Positions 32,288 through 43,019 of a DNA stretch of 64,000 nucleotides are shown piece by piece. The stretch covers positions 1-64,000 of the forward strand of contig CAKOGI010000039.1 in assembly GCA_933228895.1 (NCBI GenBank), read 5' to 3'. The stretch is from Platycnemis pennipes. Taxonomy: Eukaryota > Arthropoda > Insecta > Odonata > Platycnemididae. A program made the position numbers and the translations under genes. Under the pieces are notes generated by a model. That model was not told the origin of the DNA, did not search any database, and saw only the letters and a program-made list of their open reading frames with translations. Every line of letters starts with the position of its first letter. The stretch's first letter is position 1.

Positions 32288-34099
32288 TTAAATTAATAGG
32301 CGACGGATGCGTATTCGAGTGGTGTTGTCATGGCAACACATACCTGTGCCTTGGAGGAGAGCCGGCATCACGCTGTCACGGAACAACTCCAGCAGAAGAG
32401 GATGTTGTCGCTGCAATAGAGACGTTCCCTCCGTCGATCCATATTCAGCGATAATGGAAGGAACAGCTGATGTTAAATGGACTTCCTTCCCGCGCTGAGT
32501 CTTCTTTCCCAATGCTACTCGAATAATGTCATCTACTCCCCCTCCATTCCTCCTGTACTCCTCCTCCGCCTCCTTTAACGCGTTCTTCATCTGTCGCTCC
32601 GTGACGTCATCTCCCGCCGCGTACGGCCTCCCTCCGTTATTGAAAGCCAGACACACTGACATCTGCGCCAGTGCACCCGCTAAACAACCAATGGTCCAGT
32701 TCTCATATCCATATCCTCCTTCCAGGTAAACCTTCTTCTCTTCGAAGTCGGCGAAATAGAAATAATCACTGCCTTTCCTCTCCACTCCATCGTGGTCTGT
32801 GACTCTCGATCTCATTCCTCCGATATTATACGAGTCGAAATCGATCTCAACAGATACGTCGTCATGGTTTTTGAGGAATTTCAACAGGCAAGCCGTCTCA
32901 TCGCATTCAGAATACAGTCTCTCGTACCATCCCCTCGCCTTTGTTACTTTCCTTTCATCGCTCTTCAAGATGCGAGTATTTCGCATCATCGCCTCCACGC
33001 ATTCTCTCCTTATGTCTTCTTCCGTTCGAGGAGTCGACGGCAATACTTCCTCAGGGACTGTCGACCTCTCAGGTGTCATACCAACAGGCCTCTCCCTATT
33101 CGCCAGTGACGTCACGGAGGACTCGAGGGCCGACAAAAGCACATCACGGGCCGCCAATCCAGCTTTGACGTCATCATTAGAATTGCGAATGGTCGACATT
33201 TCTTGCAACTGGGTATTAATAGTCGTAATTCCTGTTTTGACGTCATCAACGAAAATGCGGATGGCTTCAGTTTCTTCCCTTTGGTTACCGACTGTTGCCA
33301 TTCCTGTTTTGACGTCATCAATAGAATTGCGAATGGTCGATATTTCTTGCATCGCATGTGTATTAATAGTCGCCATTTCTGTTTTCACGTCATTAATTAA
33401 ATTGCGAATGGTCGACATTTCTTGCATCGCATGGGTATTAATAGTCGCCATTTCTGTTTTGACGTCATTAAATAAATTGCGAATGGTCGACATTTCTTGC
33501 ATCGCATGGGTATTAATAGTCGCCATTTCTGTTTTGACGTCATTAATTAAATCGCGATTGGTCGTAATTTCTTCATTTATTAAATTGCGATTGGTCGTAA
33601 CTTCTTCCCTTAGTGTATCCATTCTACTCTGGACGTCATTCATCGACTCGCAAATTGTTGCCATCTTCCGTGACAGAACAGATATCACGTCCTGTCCCGT
33701 GGTCTCCATTTCTGCATCTTGACATGTAGATGTAGTATTACAGCCTCCTTGTGCTACACTCTCCCTTACTTTCATCACCAGACGAACCAATTTGCTAATA
33801 GACTGGCGGTCTTCGTTCTCAGGGTATTTCTCCCCCATACCCTTGGCCAGCTCAACCACGCTAACCCCTTCTACGTCCCTCAGTCCAGGGTTCGCACCCT
33901 TTTCCAGCAATCCCTCCACCCAATCAACCTTCCCAAACCCCACCGCGACGTAAAGGAGGGTTCTCTGCTTCACTCCCCTCACATCCACGTCTCCCAAGGA
34001 GTTCAGCAGGTCCTTGTATTGCTCAAAGGGCCCAGTGATTACGCCGGAGAAAAGAAGTTCTTCTTTGCCGAAAACGTCGTTTACAACACTGGTCGCCAT
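32288..34099 (-). CDS. Ankyrin / coiled-coil repeat protein of unknown function, 603 aa
   Basis: A single open frame starts in good context (GCCATGG) at 34099. Residues about 40-80 (TLLYVAVGFGKVDWVEGLLE, KGANPGLRD) look like one or two ankyrin repeats. Residues about 135-310 form a coiled coil with five to six tandem 24-25-aa repeats of the type NDVKTEMATINTHAMQEMST; the first three are almost identical in DNA. A charged linker follows, then a globular C-terminal region of about 230 aa (DYFYFADFEEKKVYLEGGYG, ENWTIGCLAGALAQMSVCLA, VDDIIRVALGKKTQ) that I do not recognise. There is no signal peptide or membrane segment. A likely 3' splice site (TTGATTTTCAG, AG at 34230-34231) suggests a 5' UTR intron. 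GC content and codon use are higher than in its surroundings. It may be a host gene or belong to an uncharacterised expanded family; no transposon ends were seen. Confidence 0.75.
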   Translation of the reverse strand: MATSVVNDVFGKEELLFSGVITGPFEQYKDLLNSLGDVDVRGVKQRTLLYVAVGFGKVDWVEGLLEKGANPGLRDVEGVSVVELAKGMGEKYPENEDRQSISKLVRLVMKVRESVAQGGCNTTSTCQDAEMETTGQDVISVLSRKMATICESMNDVQSRMDTLREEVTTNRNLINEEITTNRDLINDVKTEMATINTHAMQEMSTIRNLFNDVKTEMATINTHAMQEMSTIRNLINDVKTEMATINTHAMQEISTIRNSIDDVKTGMATVGNQREETEAIRIFVDDVKTGITTINTQLQEMSTIRNSNDDVKAGLAARDVLLSALESSVTSLANRERPVGMTPERSTVPEEVLPSTPRTEEDIRRECVEAMMRNTRILKSDERKVTKARGWYERLYSECDETACLLKFLKNHDDVSVEIDFDSYNIGGMRSRVTDHDGVERKGSDYFYFADFEEKKVYLEGGYGYENWTIGCLAGALAQMSVCLAFNNGGRPYAAGDDVTERQMKNALKEAEEEYRRNGGGVDDIIRVALGKKTQRGKEVHLTSAVPSIIAEYGSTEGTSLLQRQHPLLLELFRDSVMPALLQGTGMCCHDNTTRIRIRRLLI

Positions 34100-34231
34100 G
34101 GCTACCGGATGAGGTCACCTTCACTGTTGTCCCTTTGCTGACGATTGCTGACGGTGTGACGACAGGATGGCCTCTCTTCTGATCTGGAGGACAACTGAGA
34201 TCGGAGACAGAGATCCAATGCTGTCGGAGCT

Positions 34232-34716
34232 GAAAATCAAATGTTGGTACTTCAGCTTAACAAGAATGTGTGTCAACTCTTCAAAATTACGAGAGTTAGA
34301 GTTATAAAAAGAATTTCATTATACATAAATAATAATTTTTCATGTTAACTCATTTACAACCAAAGTGTGGGTATTAATATAATAAATCATGAATTGACAA
34401 TATAACAAATGTATATGTGACAAATATTGGCCGAATGCATTATGATATTGAGAACCTCCTGATGAGGTTAATTAAGAATGATATCAAACAACGAAATTCA
34501 CTCAAATTTGGACATGTGCTTGTCTTAAATGTAAGCATATCAATTGAAGGGTTGTGACATCAAATGCGACAAATTTAAAAAAAATGAAGGTAGCAAAGCA
34601 CTGAAGCGCAGATATGGCTACAACAAGAAAATGAAAACGACATCCAAAAAAAATTACACTTGAGCTTGATAACTAAAAAAACTATTAATTGGTTTGCAAA
34701 TGAAGAAATGAGTTCC
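34232..34716. other. Upstream/intron DNA of the ankyrin gene
   Basis: No coding feature. It is probably 5' UTR intron sequence, if the acceptor at 34230 is used. Confidence 0.4.
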
Positions 34717-35150
34717 ATATTTGCCCTTCTTGTCTCAGGTCGGTGCAATTGCACAAACCCGTTAAATTAAATATCTAAACAATTCTCATTTTATGGAATG
34801 GAACCCTAATAAATCTATGAGTAGCGCTAGCAGTCGGCACGAATTCATGCGCTGGAAGAAATGGCCGACCACGCCTCACGAAATAACTGCGAACAATTCC
34901 TTTAACATCTTCCATTATCCTCGTGAAAATCACAATGCAGTTCACGGCATACGACGCACTGTATAGGCAACCACGATTTCGGGAACGACAATGGAAAAGG
35001 CCTTAGCAAAGCTCGGAAAAGAACCGAAAAAACAGTAACTTTCAAAGTAAATTAATTAATTTACAGAAACCTCGAAAACAAAGTGTAAATAGGTTGAAAG
35101 AATAAGAAAGTTCAAACATTTTCTCAATAAACACAGAAAAATGGAAGAAA
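34717..35150. repeat. Duplicated module SD3, copy 1
   Basis: Matches 36808-37215 in the same orientation, from the GTCTCAGGTCGGTG stretch through GAGTAGCGCTAG, GAAATGGCCGACCA and CATCTTCCATTATCC to AAAGAACCGAAAAAACAGTA. A third, shorter match lies at 36440-36540. On the minus strand the best-conserved part reads CVVCRELHC with a following stop at the same place in copies 1 and 2. Confidence 0.65.
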
Positions 35151-35194
35151 AATTTATATGCAATAATTTTACCATGCAAAAGAAGAAACGGGTT

Positions 35195-35285
35195 CGATTC
35201 CTTTCGCCAATAATGTGTTTACATTGGTTTAAATGGACTTTTTCAATTTATGAAAGTGCAAGGTTTTTTTCTTTTGCTCAGTAAA
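35195..35285 (+). repeat. SINE-like unit with pol III B-box motif
   Basis: GGGTTCGATTCCTTTCGCC followed by AATAATGTGTTTAC. The same ~90-bp unit occurs at 37258-37345 in the opposite orientation, although both sit in the same place relative to the SD3 copies. Confidence 0.4.
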
Positions 35286-35299
35286 ATTACTAAATGTTA

Positions 35300-36435
35300 A
35301 TCGATTTCTTTCATTCCTCTTGTATCAAAACAAGTCTAACAAAAACTTGAGCATCGACGTAAAACATAAATTGTATTATAGGTACGCGTAATTAGGGAAC
35401 TCATATGTACGTAAAGGTACGACATGTAAGTATTTTTATAACAGAGTTCAACATGAATCCTGGCAGTAATGATAGGTTTCCAATGGTTTAAGTAATAATT
35501 ATGATTCCGATACTGACTTGGAGCCATACACAACTTCGTAAATCAAAGTTTTTTCGGTCCCTTCATGAAAAATGTGAAAATGCCTAAATACAATAAGTAA
35601 TTATTATATTTATCTCTCAAGCTGAATATCAGTGGGCACCTTCAGCTAGAAAATTGGAACAGTATTCCCCATTTGTGTAAAGGTGATGGTTTGAATTTTG
35701 ATAGTATTTATGTATTTTGGTGATATATTTTGTTTTGTAGTGCAAGATAGCTCCATATTCAAAGTTGGGATTCGTCCTTTGCAATAAATGTTACAATCTT
35801 ATTATTATGCATACATTTTACTTTTCCCACACCCGTTGAATTTTAACGGGATCCTTCCGCTAGTGGTTATAATTTTCCGAACCTTTAAGGCTGGAATGGG
35901 GTATTTCCGAAGAGGGGGACCCATCTTCTTGGCAAAAAATAATATTTTTTCTCTGACCTTTCACGTAAATTACTCGAGTATTAACTGGCGGACTTCATTG
36001 CAGTGGCGTCAACGAACTTCCTACGGACACGTGGCAATGCCATTTGTTCAATTTGCATTGGAGGTCTAATCGTAACAGCTGGAACACACTTTACCTATTT
36101 CACTACATACCTGTCATTTCTCTACGATTATCTGAATTTCCCTTTTCCACCCATATTCTTATAACATTCTATCTTTCAACCTACTATTTTTAAATTTAAT
36201 TACACTTTTGGGTTTCTCACCACGTTTATTGATTTCAAACTACCACCCTTTCAAAGGCATGACGTCTGTTATCCGCTTCTCATAGATAGGTTAAATAGAC
36301 AAACTTGGAAAGTAATGTAAAAAACATTTAAAACTTGAACACCATTGAATTATTCATTTGAATACTCTTTCTTTTAACGATTGCAAACCTACAATATCAC
36401 ATACAATAAGTAACGTTAGCAGTCATCCAGTATGC
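35300..36435. other. No recognisable feature
   Basis: AT-rich spacer between SD3 copies; no supported gene. Confidence 0.5.
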
Positions 36436-36439
36436 TTGT

Positions 36440-36545
36440 GCATAAAAATATTTACCTTGTTCCACAAATTGCTTAGCATGCCTCCAATATCTTCCTTTAT
36501 CCTCACGAAAGGTACAATGCAGTTTACGGCGTCTCATTAGAATGA
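36440..36545. repeat. SD3 partial third copy
   Basis: Contains CCTCACGAAAGGTACAATGC and AGTTTACGGCGTC, matching the core of SD3 (34909-34955 and 37009-37055). Confidence 0.5.
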
Positions 36546-36807
36546 ACTATTTTAGAATCATTGAGTTAGCGTCAATGAACATCCCATGGATTCACAATGA
36601 TGCATTTGTTTCCATTGGGATTGGAATTTATTCCTACAAGATGGTACAAAATTAACCTATTTAAAGTACATACTTGTCGTACCTTAACATACATTTAAAT
36701 TCCCTATTTACGCGTACTTATAATACAATTTTTTTTAAATCTAACTGCTCATGTCATCATTAAAATATGTCAAATCTCAAACTACGACGACTTTTTCGAA
36801 AGGGAAT

Positions 36808-37215
36808 CATATTTGTCCTTCATGTCTCAGGTCGGTGGAAATGCACAAACCAGTAGATAAATCAGAAACACATGTTTAAATACACCTCATCTTACCCAAT
36901 TCAAGCCTACTATATCCCCGAGTAGCGCTAGTAGTCAGCAGGTGTGCCTGTGCCGGAAGAAATGGCCGACCATGCCTCATGAATAAGTGGCAAAAACCTC
37001 ATTTAACATCTTCCATTATCCTGGTGAAAAGCACAATGCAGTTCACGGCATACGACGCACTGTATAAGAATTCAGGAATTCGGGGACGACAATGGCAAAG
37101 GCCTTAGCAACGCTCGGAAAAGAACCGAAAAAAACAGTACCGTAAGTAACTTTGACCGTAAATTAAAAAAATTGAGAGAAACTTAATAAGAACGTTTAAA
37201 CATTTTTTCGTTAAA
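36808..37215. repeat. Duplicated module SD3, copy 2
   Basis: See copy 1 at 34717-35150. The divergence is moderate, with small indels. Confidence 0.65.
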
Positions 37216-37257
37216 TACAAAAAGAATGAAAGAAATTGATTAACATTTAATAATTAT

Positions 37258-37345
37258 ACTTAGCGAAAGAAAAAACCCTTGTACTTTCATAAATTGAAAA
37301 AATCAAAATAAACCCAAGTAAACACATTATTGACGCCAGGAATCG
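37258..37345 (-). repeat. SINE-like unit, inverted relative to 35195-35285
   Basis: On the minus strand it reads CGGGTTCGATTCCTGGCGTC then AATAATGTGTTTAC. The B-box-like core is better preserved here. Confidence 0.4.
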
Positions 37346-37571
37346 AACCCGAGACCTGATAAAATTGGAAATAGTTTTCCCGGGCCTTTCAGAGGGCTAG
37401 AAACAAAATAAGGTTCACGGCACCTCTCTAGGACGAACCGTTTGCAAGGTAGAGGGGGTGACGGACGGACAGACGGACAATTCGAAAATTATATATACAT
37501 ATATTATTTTACGTCATGGTAAGAGCCTGTATATCGTCCCGTGTCACCTTTCACACACATACATACAATAC

Positions 37572-37928
37572 ACATAAGGGAAATATGCGGCAGAGAGAAG
37601 AGAAAGCTAGGATTTATAAAAAACATACTTGGAAAATGTGATGTGAGGACAAAAGAGCGATGCTATTTTTCCCTAGTTAGGCCCCACCTTGAGTATGCCG
37701 CCAGGGTATGGGATCCTAATGATTTAGGGTTGAATAGAGAACTAGACAGTGTGCAGGGTAGAGCAGCTAGGTTCGGTAAAAGGTGTTACGATAGATTGAG
37801 TTGCGTTTCAGAATTGATACAAGAATTAGGGTGGGAATCATTATCAGAGGGTAGGTTAAAGTACAGATTGAATCTATCAGAGAAATTTCAATCGGATAGC
37901 TTTACTGAAGATTTTAGGAACATATTAA
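37572..37928 (+). pseudogene. CR1-like family A fragment, left half
   Basis: The frame encodes HIREICGREKRKLGFIKNIL to EKFQSDSFTEDFRN, the thumb/C-terminus of family A. It stops exactly at TTAA (37925-37928), where the piggyBac-like element 37929-43312 is inserted. The rest of the same copy is at 43313-43487. Confidence 0.85.
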
Positions 37929-37969
37929 CCCTCGCTACCTGTTACTAAAAAAATCACGTCCTCCATACT

Positions 37970-37989
37970 TGGGGTCTTTTTTGACCCCA
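37970..37989. repeat. Subterminal palindrome GGGGTC(N6)GACCCC, left
   Basis: TGGGGTCTTTTTTGACCCCA. The same palindrome recurs with other spacers at 43108-43127 and 43278-43297. It is likely a transposase-binding site, by position. Confidence 0.7.
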
Positions 37990-38359
37990 TCGTGAATTTT
38001 AATTATTTTAAGTGATAATATTATTCCAATGACTCATATTCATTCGTATTTTAATTAAATACATTTCAGATAAATTAACAGAAAAATACCACAGCATAAT
38101 ATACATTGCATAATTTAGAAAAAAATATTATAATTATTTAGATGGCACTCCTAGTATAGTCTTGAATAATGACAATTATATTTACCTAAATACGTATTTA
38201 AGTACATCGTTTACCTATCTGAATACAATATAATATTTAAAATATTTAAACATTTGCAGCATAGTGCCAAAACGTGATGACTAATTACAAAATTTCATGA
38301 CGCAAAAGAATTGTGCCAAATTTTTAATCTGAAATCTCCATCTACACACTCACTAATGT

Positions 38360-39176
38360 CACATTGCAGACGCTTTTTTGTTGAACATGATCACCTTACA
38401 GGTATCTGTTGCAAACATTAGAAAGATCATTGGTTGTTTGTCTCTCTTACGAGGGCAAATGGAACATCTGCCACCCATTTTCTGGACACAATTTCTTTGT
38501 CATTTACTAGCAGAATACCGCCAATCCCAGCAATTTCGATCGCAGTCCGAAATCTATTTTTTTTGGCATCCGGTTTTTCCTACTCAAAGATGAATTTCAG
38601 GTGCTAACATTTCTTTTGCTGATTCTAAAAGGAATCGCAGCCTAGAATTTTTTTTCCGCGGAAAGAGGGGTATTTTCTCGAATACATTTGGTATGCATTT
38701 ATACCTGCAAGATCTACGATATCAAAAAAAATAGTCAATGGCCATTTTCTAGTCCCTCTTTTTACAGAATAATTTGATCTACAGTATGCACACCGAATTT
38801 TGTAGAGTTGTAATACAAAATCACTTCCCGTTTATTATTTTCAGGGCAACAAATTTCAAATGCCTTATGTTTAGCAGACCATAAGAACCGGCGTCCTACC
38901 TGATGATATTCCTGGATAATATTTTTTCAGTCCACTTTGGTTCTATAGCATCCCATTTTATTTTTCCTTCCTCACTCCCCGTGGATCGTCTTCTTTGATA
39001 CATACGCCTAGGATTTCGTCATGAAGCTCGTCCTCCTCCTGGTCCCTTATTTCCACCTCCCTGTTGCCTGCCTCTCCTTTACTTCCATCACTCTCATTTT
39101 GAATGTTTTCTTCATCGTTAATCTTTCGATCCCAATAAATCGTTAACGGCTTCCTTCTTGCTGTATCCAGGAGCAA
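38360..39176 (-). pseudogene. piggyBac transposase, decayed
   Basis: On the minus strand an acidic N-terminal stretch starts at 39176 (NDEENIQNESDGSKGEAGNR) and runs to about 38958. After stops it is followed by KHKAFEICCPENNKREVILY, then TVDQI-like, RGTRKWPLTIFFDIVDLAGI, NAYQMY, and finally a cysteine-rich end, GGRCSICPRKRDKQ with CNVCNRYLCKDH. The order (acidic start, VDQ, the RKWP..FFDIVDLAGINAY block and a terminal zinc-binding domain) is that of piggyBac transposases. The central DDE part is missing, so an internal deletion joined N- and C-terminal portions. Several frameshifts are present. Confidence 0.8.
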
Positions 39177-39289
39177 ATTTGACTTTGTAGGCTACCATAA
39201 TCAGTTATTGTTCTTGTATGACCGCCAATAATTCCCCATCGGGATCCCCAGTGCAGGATGTACGCTTGAGCGAGGAAAGATGTGACTTC

Positions 39290-39695
39290 TATAGTCGTCG
39301 GAGGAGTGACCACGAGTGACGATTATCAGCGTAAAAGCCTAGCTCGTATTAGAGGTCAAATACTACGAAGTCAAAATACAAGTGGACTGACTGACTGTTA
39401 TTTCTGACTTATTGCTGATTACAAAGAAAGCACAGCATTGATGACTCTGTTGATAAGCTCTGCGAAGATAACAGTTAGATTAGAAGTTGGAGAGCAATGA
39501 TGGCTTCAAAAATCGTCAGAGGAGCAACCACAAGTTACTAATTCTCTCTATATCAGCTAAGCTCATTACAGAGAACAAAAATTACGGAGTCAAAAAACTT
39601 TGACTGTTGCTGATTACAAAGAAAACACGCCGTTGACGACGAATCCACTGTCCGGAGATAATAGTTGGATTAGAAGCTGCAGAGCAAGTTGAAAT
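39290..39695. repeat. Diverged ~205-bp tandem duplication
   Basis: 39290-39495 and 39505-39695 share GTCGGAGGAG/GTCAGAGGAG, TTGCTGATTACAAAGAAA and GTTAGATTAGAAG-type stretches in the same order. Confidence 0.55.
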
Positions 39696-40123
39696 CATAG
39701 TACGCTAGCAATCACTTAGCAGTATTCAGCTTCTGTTATGTGATGAAGTGAGGTCAATGTGATCGACTTATTATGCGTTAGACTCCAAGTTCACACATTT
39801 GGAAACTGCTGACATTTATTAGATTTTGCAATTGAATAGCTAAGCCTCTATTTGATTCACTAAGTTGTAACGTTGATACGACTGTGTATATTACCCGAAT
39901 ATCTTTCTTGGTGTCACATGCGAGGGAAATACATCCATAGCTCAACAATTTCTTCTCTTCTAATAATTTTAACACTCAGTGCATTACTCATTTTATGACA
40001 TAAAATGCTAAAATTCTTTCCTTTCATGACAAAGTCATGACAAAAGCTATTATTTATTCAATTATTTCTAAAGGAAAACGAAAATTCATCTCCTTGTACT
40101 AAAATACGATCGGGTAAATTTCA

Positions 40124-42970
40124 GTGATAGTAGTGAATTGTCGTAGTATAAGAAATAAAGTAGCAGAATTTCACCACCTCATTAAGAGTACTAATGCAGA
40201 TATAATCGTAGGTACAGAAAGCTGGCTTTCGAAGGACATATCAGATCATGAAGTATTTCCGAAGTGTTTTACAGTATACAGAAAGGATAGAGTAAGCAGA
40301 AACGGAGGAGGAGTTTTCATAGCTGTGAAGGACCCGTATGTCAGTAGAAGAGAACTTATTTCAGAGCGAAATGTAGAAAGTATTTGGTGTTCCGTTAAAA
40401 GTAAAAGTAGTAACGCAAAAAAGATATATGTAGGTGCATATTACAGGCCACCGGACGCAGACGTCAATTCTATAATAGAGCTAGAGTCAGAGATACGCAC
40501 ATTACTTTCTGGGAAGAATGATAGAGGAATAATAGTAGGCGGAGATTTCAATCTCCCCTCGATAGACTGGAATACGTGTAGTTTCATTGCAGGAGGTAAG
40601 GATAAGGAACATTGCGAATCACTGTTGAACACCTTTACGACACATTCTCTACAACAGCTAGTAACAGAGCCGACCAGGGGTAACAACATTCTAGACTTAT
40701 TAGCAACAAATATACCCGAGAGAGTTCTAAATACAGTTACAGACACAGGAATTAGTGACCATAAAATAGTGCATGCGAAATTTATTGTAGGCGTTGAAAG
40801 ACATTATAAACCAAGGAGGAGGGTGTACTTATTTGGCAAGGCAAATTACGACGGTATGAAAGAGGAATTAAGGGAAGCGTTTAATGTATTCAGCGAACAA
40901 AGCAAAGGATTAAACACAGAGGATTCGTGGAGAGAATTTCTTGAGGTCACCCGTAACGCAGTTCATAAATACATACCAAGTAAATATATTAGTGATAATA
41001 CAGAGCCAAGGTGGTATAACGCGGAGGTTAGGAAATCACTAAAGCGACAAAGGGTATGCCACGCTAAGATGAAAAATGCCAGACGGGGTCTATCGGTAGA
41101 GGAAAAAAATGAGCTAGTTCAAAACTATAAAAAATCGAGAGCATTAGCAAGGAAATCATGTCGGCAAGCGTTATCACATTTCAAGAGCAAGATGTTAGGA
41201 GAATATTTAGATAGCAATCCTAAAGCGTTTTGGTCATATGTGAGAGAGCTTCAGGGAAATAAGTCCACAGTGCACACACTTAAAAATGATAAAGGAATCA
41301 GAGTCACCAGCAGTGTAGAAAAAGCCAACACTTTAAACACCTTCTTCCAAAGTGTATTCAACTCATCGTCACAAAACGCAGTGGAACCACCGCCGAACAC
41401 TTTCAGTGAGCAAATGCCCGAAATAAAAATTTCATGTCGCGGAATAGAGCAGCAGTTAAAAAGCATAAGTAAAAACAAAGCACCAGGTCCCGATCAAATT
41501 CCTTCCAGAGTTTATAAAACATTAGCTTCTGAAATAGCCCCCTATCTAGAAATAATATTCAATAAAACACTAAAGAACCACACAGTACCCAAGGATTGGA
41601 AAGTAGCTAACATTACACCTATATTTAAAAGCGGTGATAGGGAAGAACCTAGTAACTACAGACCCATTTCACTCACGTCAATCTCTTGTAAGATATTTGA
41701 GCACATAGTAGTCAGTTCGATCATGGGGCATTTGGATAGTCAGGGATTACTCATAAACAGCCAGCATGGGTTCCGGAAAGGTAGATCTTGCGAGACACAA
41801 TTAGCTTTATTCGTACACGATATTTTAGTCCGCGGCGAAATCAGTACTGAAGTTGATGCGATATTTTTAGATTTTAAAAAGGCTTTCGATAAAGTTCCTC
41901 ATGACAAATTAATCTTGAAGTTAGAGAGTTTTGGTATAAATAAAGACGTTGTATGTTGGGTAAAAGAATTCTTAAGTGGGCGAGAGCAGAGGGTTGTCAT
42001 AGATGGTATCATGTCGGACACAATCGAAGTCACATCGGGAGTTCCCCAGGGTAGCGTAGTAGGTCCGCTTCTATTTCTTTTATACATAAACGATTTGGGT
42101 ACCGTAGTTAGTAGTAACCTTAGACTTTTTGCAGACGATGCGGTGGTGTACAGGGGTATATCAAACGAAGAGGACATGAAATCACTTAGCAAGGATTTAG
42201 ATGCAATTGAAGAGTGGTGCGACAAATGGCAGTTAGAACTCAACCTTAAAAAGTGTGTAGCTATCAATTTTTGGAGGAGGAATAATTCGATAGAGCGATC
42301 CTATAGAATTAATAACACGAAGATCGAAAACGTTGAAACCGTAAGATATTTAGGTGTAACAATCACTAAAGATTTATCGTGGGGAAGACACATAAGGGAA
42401 ATATGCGGCCGAGCGAAGAGAAAGCTAGGATTTATAAAAAGAGTACTTGGGAAATGTGATGAGAAGACAAAAGAGCGATGCTACTTTTCACTAGTTAGGC
42501 CCCACCTTGAGTATGCAGCCAGTGTATGGGATCCTAATGAATTAGGTTTGATGAGAGAACTAGACAGTGTGCAGCGTAGAGCAGCTAGGTTCGTCAAAAG
42601 GTGTTACGATAGGTTGAGTAGTGTATCAGAATTAATACAAGAATTAGGGTGGGAATCATTATCAGAGCGTAGATTAAAGTTCAGATTTAATCTATTGCAG
42701 AAATTTCAATCGGATAGCTTTACTGAAGATGTTAGGCACATATTGAAAACACCAGCGTATTATGCTAGATTCGACCAGATAAATAAGATTAGAGAGATAT
42801 ATTGTCGTACAGATAGATTCAAAATGGCATTTTTCCCCCGTACTATAAGAGAACAGAATAGGCAGCATAGGAAAGGGATAGGTAGGGGAAATATTTTAGA
42901 GTATTCTGTAGTGCATGATGCATGTATTAACCCCTCAAATACTATAGATACTAACAATCTAGTTGCATGA
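40124..42970 (+). CDS. Endonuclease-reverse transcriptase (ORF2) of CR1-like family A
   Basis: 948 codons are open. The frame begins at a GTG beside the 5' truncation, so the native start is lost; the longer copy reads MEEKIS before VIVVNCRS. Residues 1-220 form an apurinic-type endonuclease: NCRS near 5, GTESW with E32, GGDFN with D141 and N143, and SDH at 211-213. Residues about 440-720 form the RT: KAPGPDQIPSRV, NYRPISLTS, HGFRKGRS, DFKKAFDKVPH, SGVPQGSVVGPLLF and the catalytic FADD near 668-671. The C-terminus contains RPHLEYAASVWDP and the SVQRRAARFVKRCYD block. All catalytic residues look intact. It can supply enzyme only if transcribed from outside. CR1, L2 and Jockey clades cannot be told apart by eye. 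Confidence 0.9.
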   Translation: MIVVNCRSIRNKVAEFHHLIKSTNADIIVGTESWLSKDISDHEVFPKCFTVYRKDRVSRNGGGVFIAVKDPYVSRRELISERNVESIWCSVKSKSSNAKKIYVGAYYRPPDADVNSIIELESEIRTLLSGKNDRGIIVGGDFNLPSIDWNTCSFIAGGKDKEHCESLLNTFTTHSLQQLVTEPTRGNNILDLLATNIPERVLNTVTDTGISDHKIVHAKFIVGVERHYKPRRRVYLFGKANYDGMKEELREAFNVFSEQSKGLNTEDSWREFLEVTRNAVHKYIPSKYISDNTEPRWYNAEVRKSLKRQRVCHAKMKNARRGLSVEEKNELVQNYKKSRALARKSCRQALSHFKSKMLGEYLDSNPKAFWSYVRELQGNKSTVHTLKNDKGIRVTSSVEKANTLNTFFQSVFNSSSQNAVEPPPNTFSEQMPEIKISCRGIEQQLKSISKNKAPGPDQIPSRVYKTLASEIAPYLEIIFNKTLKNHTVPKDWKVANITPIFKSGDREEPSNYRPISLTSISCKIFEHIVVSSIMGHLDSQGLLINSQHGFRKGRSCETQLALFVHDILVRGEISTEVDAIFLDFKKAFDKVPHDKLILKLESFGINKDVVCWVKEFLSGREQRVVIDGIMSDTIEVTSGVPQGSVVGPLLFLLYINDLGTVVSSNLRLFADDAVVYRGISNEEDMKSLSKDLDAIEEWCDKWQLELNLKKCVAINFWRRNNSIERSYRINNTKIENVETVRYLGVTITKDLSWGRHIREICGRAKRKLGFIKRVLGKCDEKTKERCYFSLVRPHLEYAASVWDPNELGLMRELDSVQRRAARFVKRCYDRLSSVSELIQELGWESLSERRLKFRFNLLQKFQSDSFTEDVRHILKTPAYYARFDQINKIREIYCRTDRFKMAFFPRTIREQNRQHRKGIGRGNILEYSVVHDACINPSNTIDTNNLVA

Positions 42971-43019
42971 GACCCTTTAGTTGCTTGCTTGCATGCTAGT
43001 AGTGAATGCTTGGTGACCT

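Noticed and set aside
32799..33722. Long open frame (307 codons) on the plus strand across the coiled-coil region
   Set aside because: It lies antisense to the repeat-rich part of the 603-codon frame. It is open because the repeated codons happen to lack stops in reverse, and it has no motif of its own.
41899..42267. Plus/minus shadow frames over the CR1-like copies (such as those beginning MLSDFVSSSFDIPL)
   Set aside because: They recur antisense to the conserved RT palm in every copy (46806, 52636, 56069, 61104) and simply mirror conserved codons.
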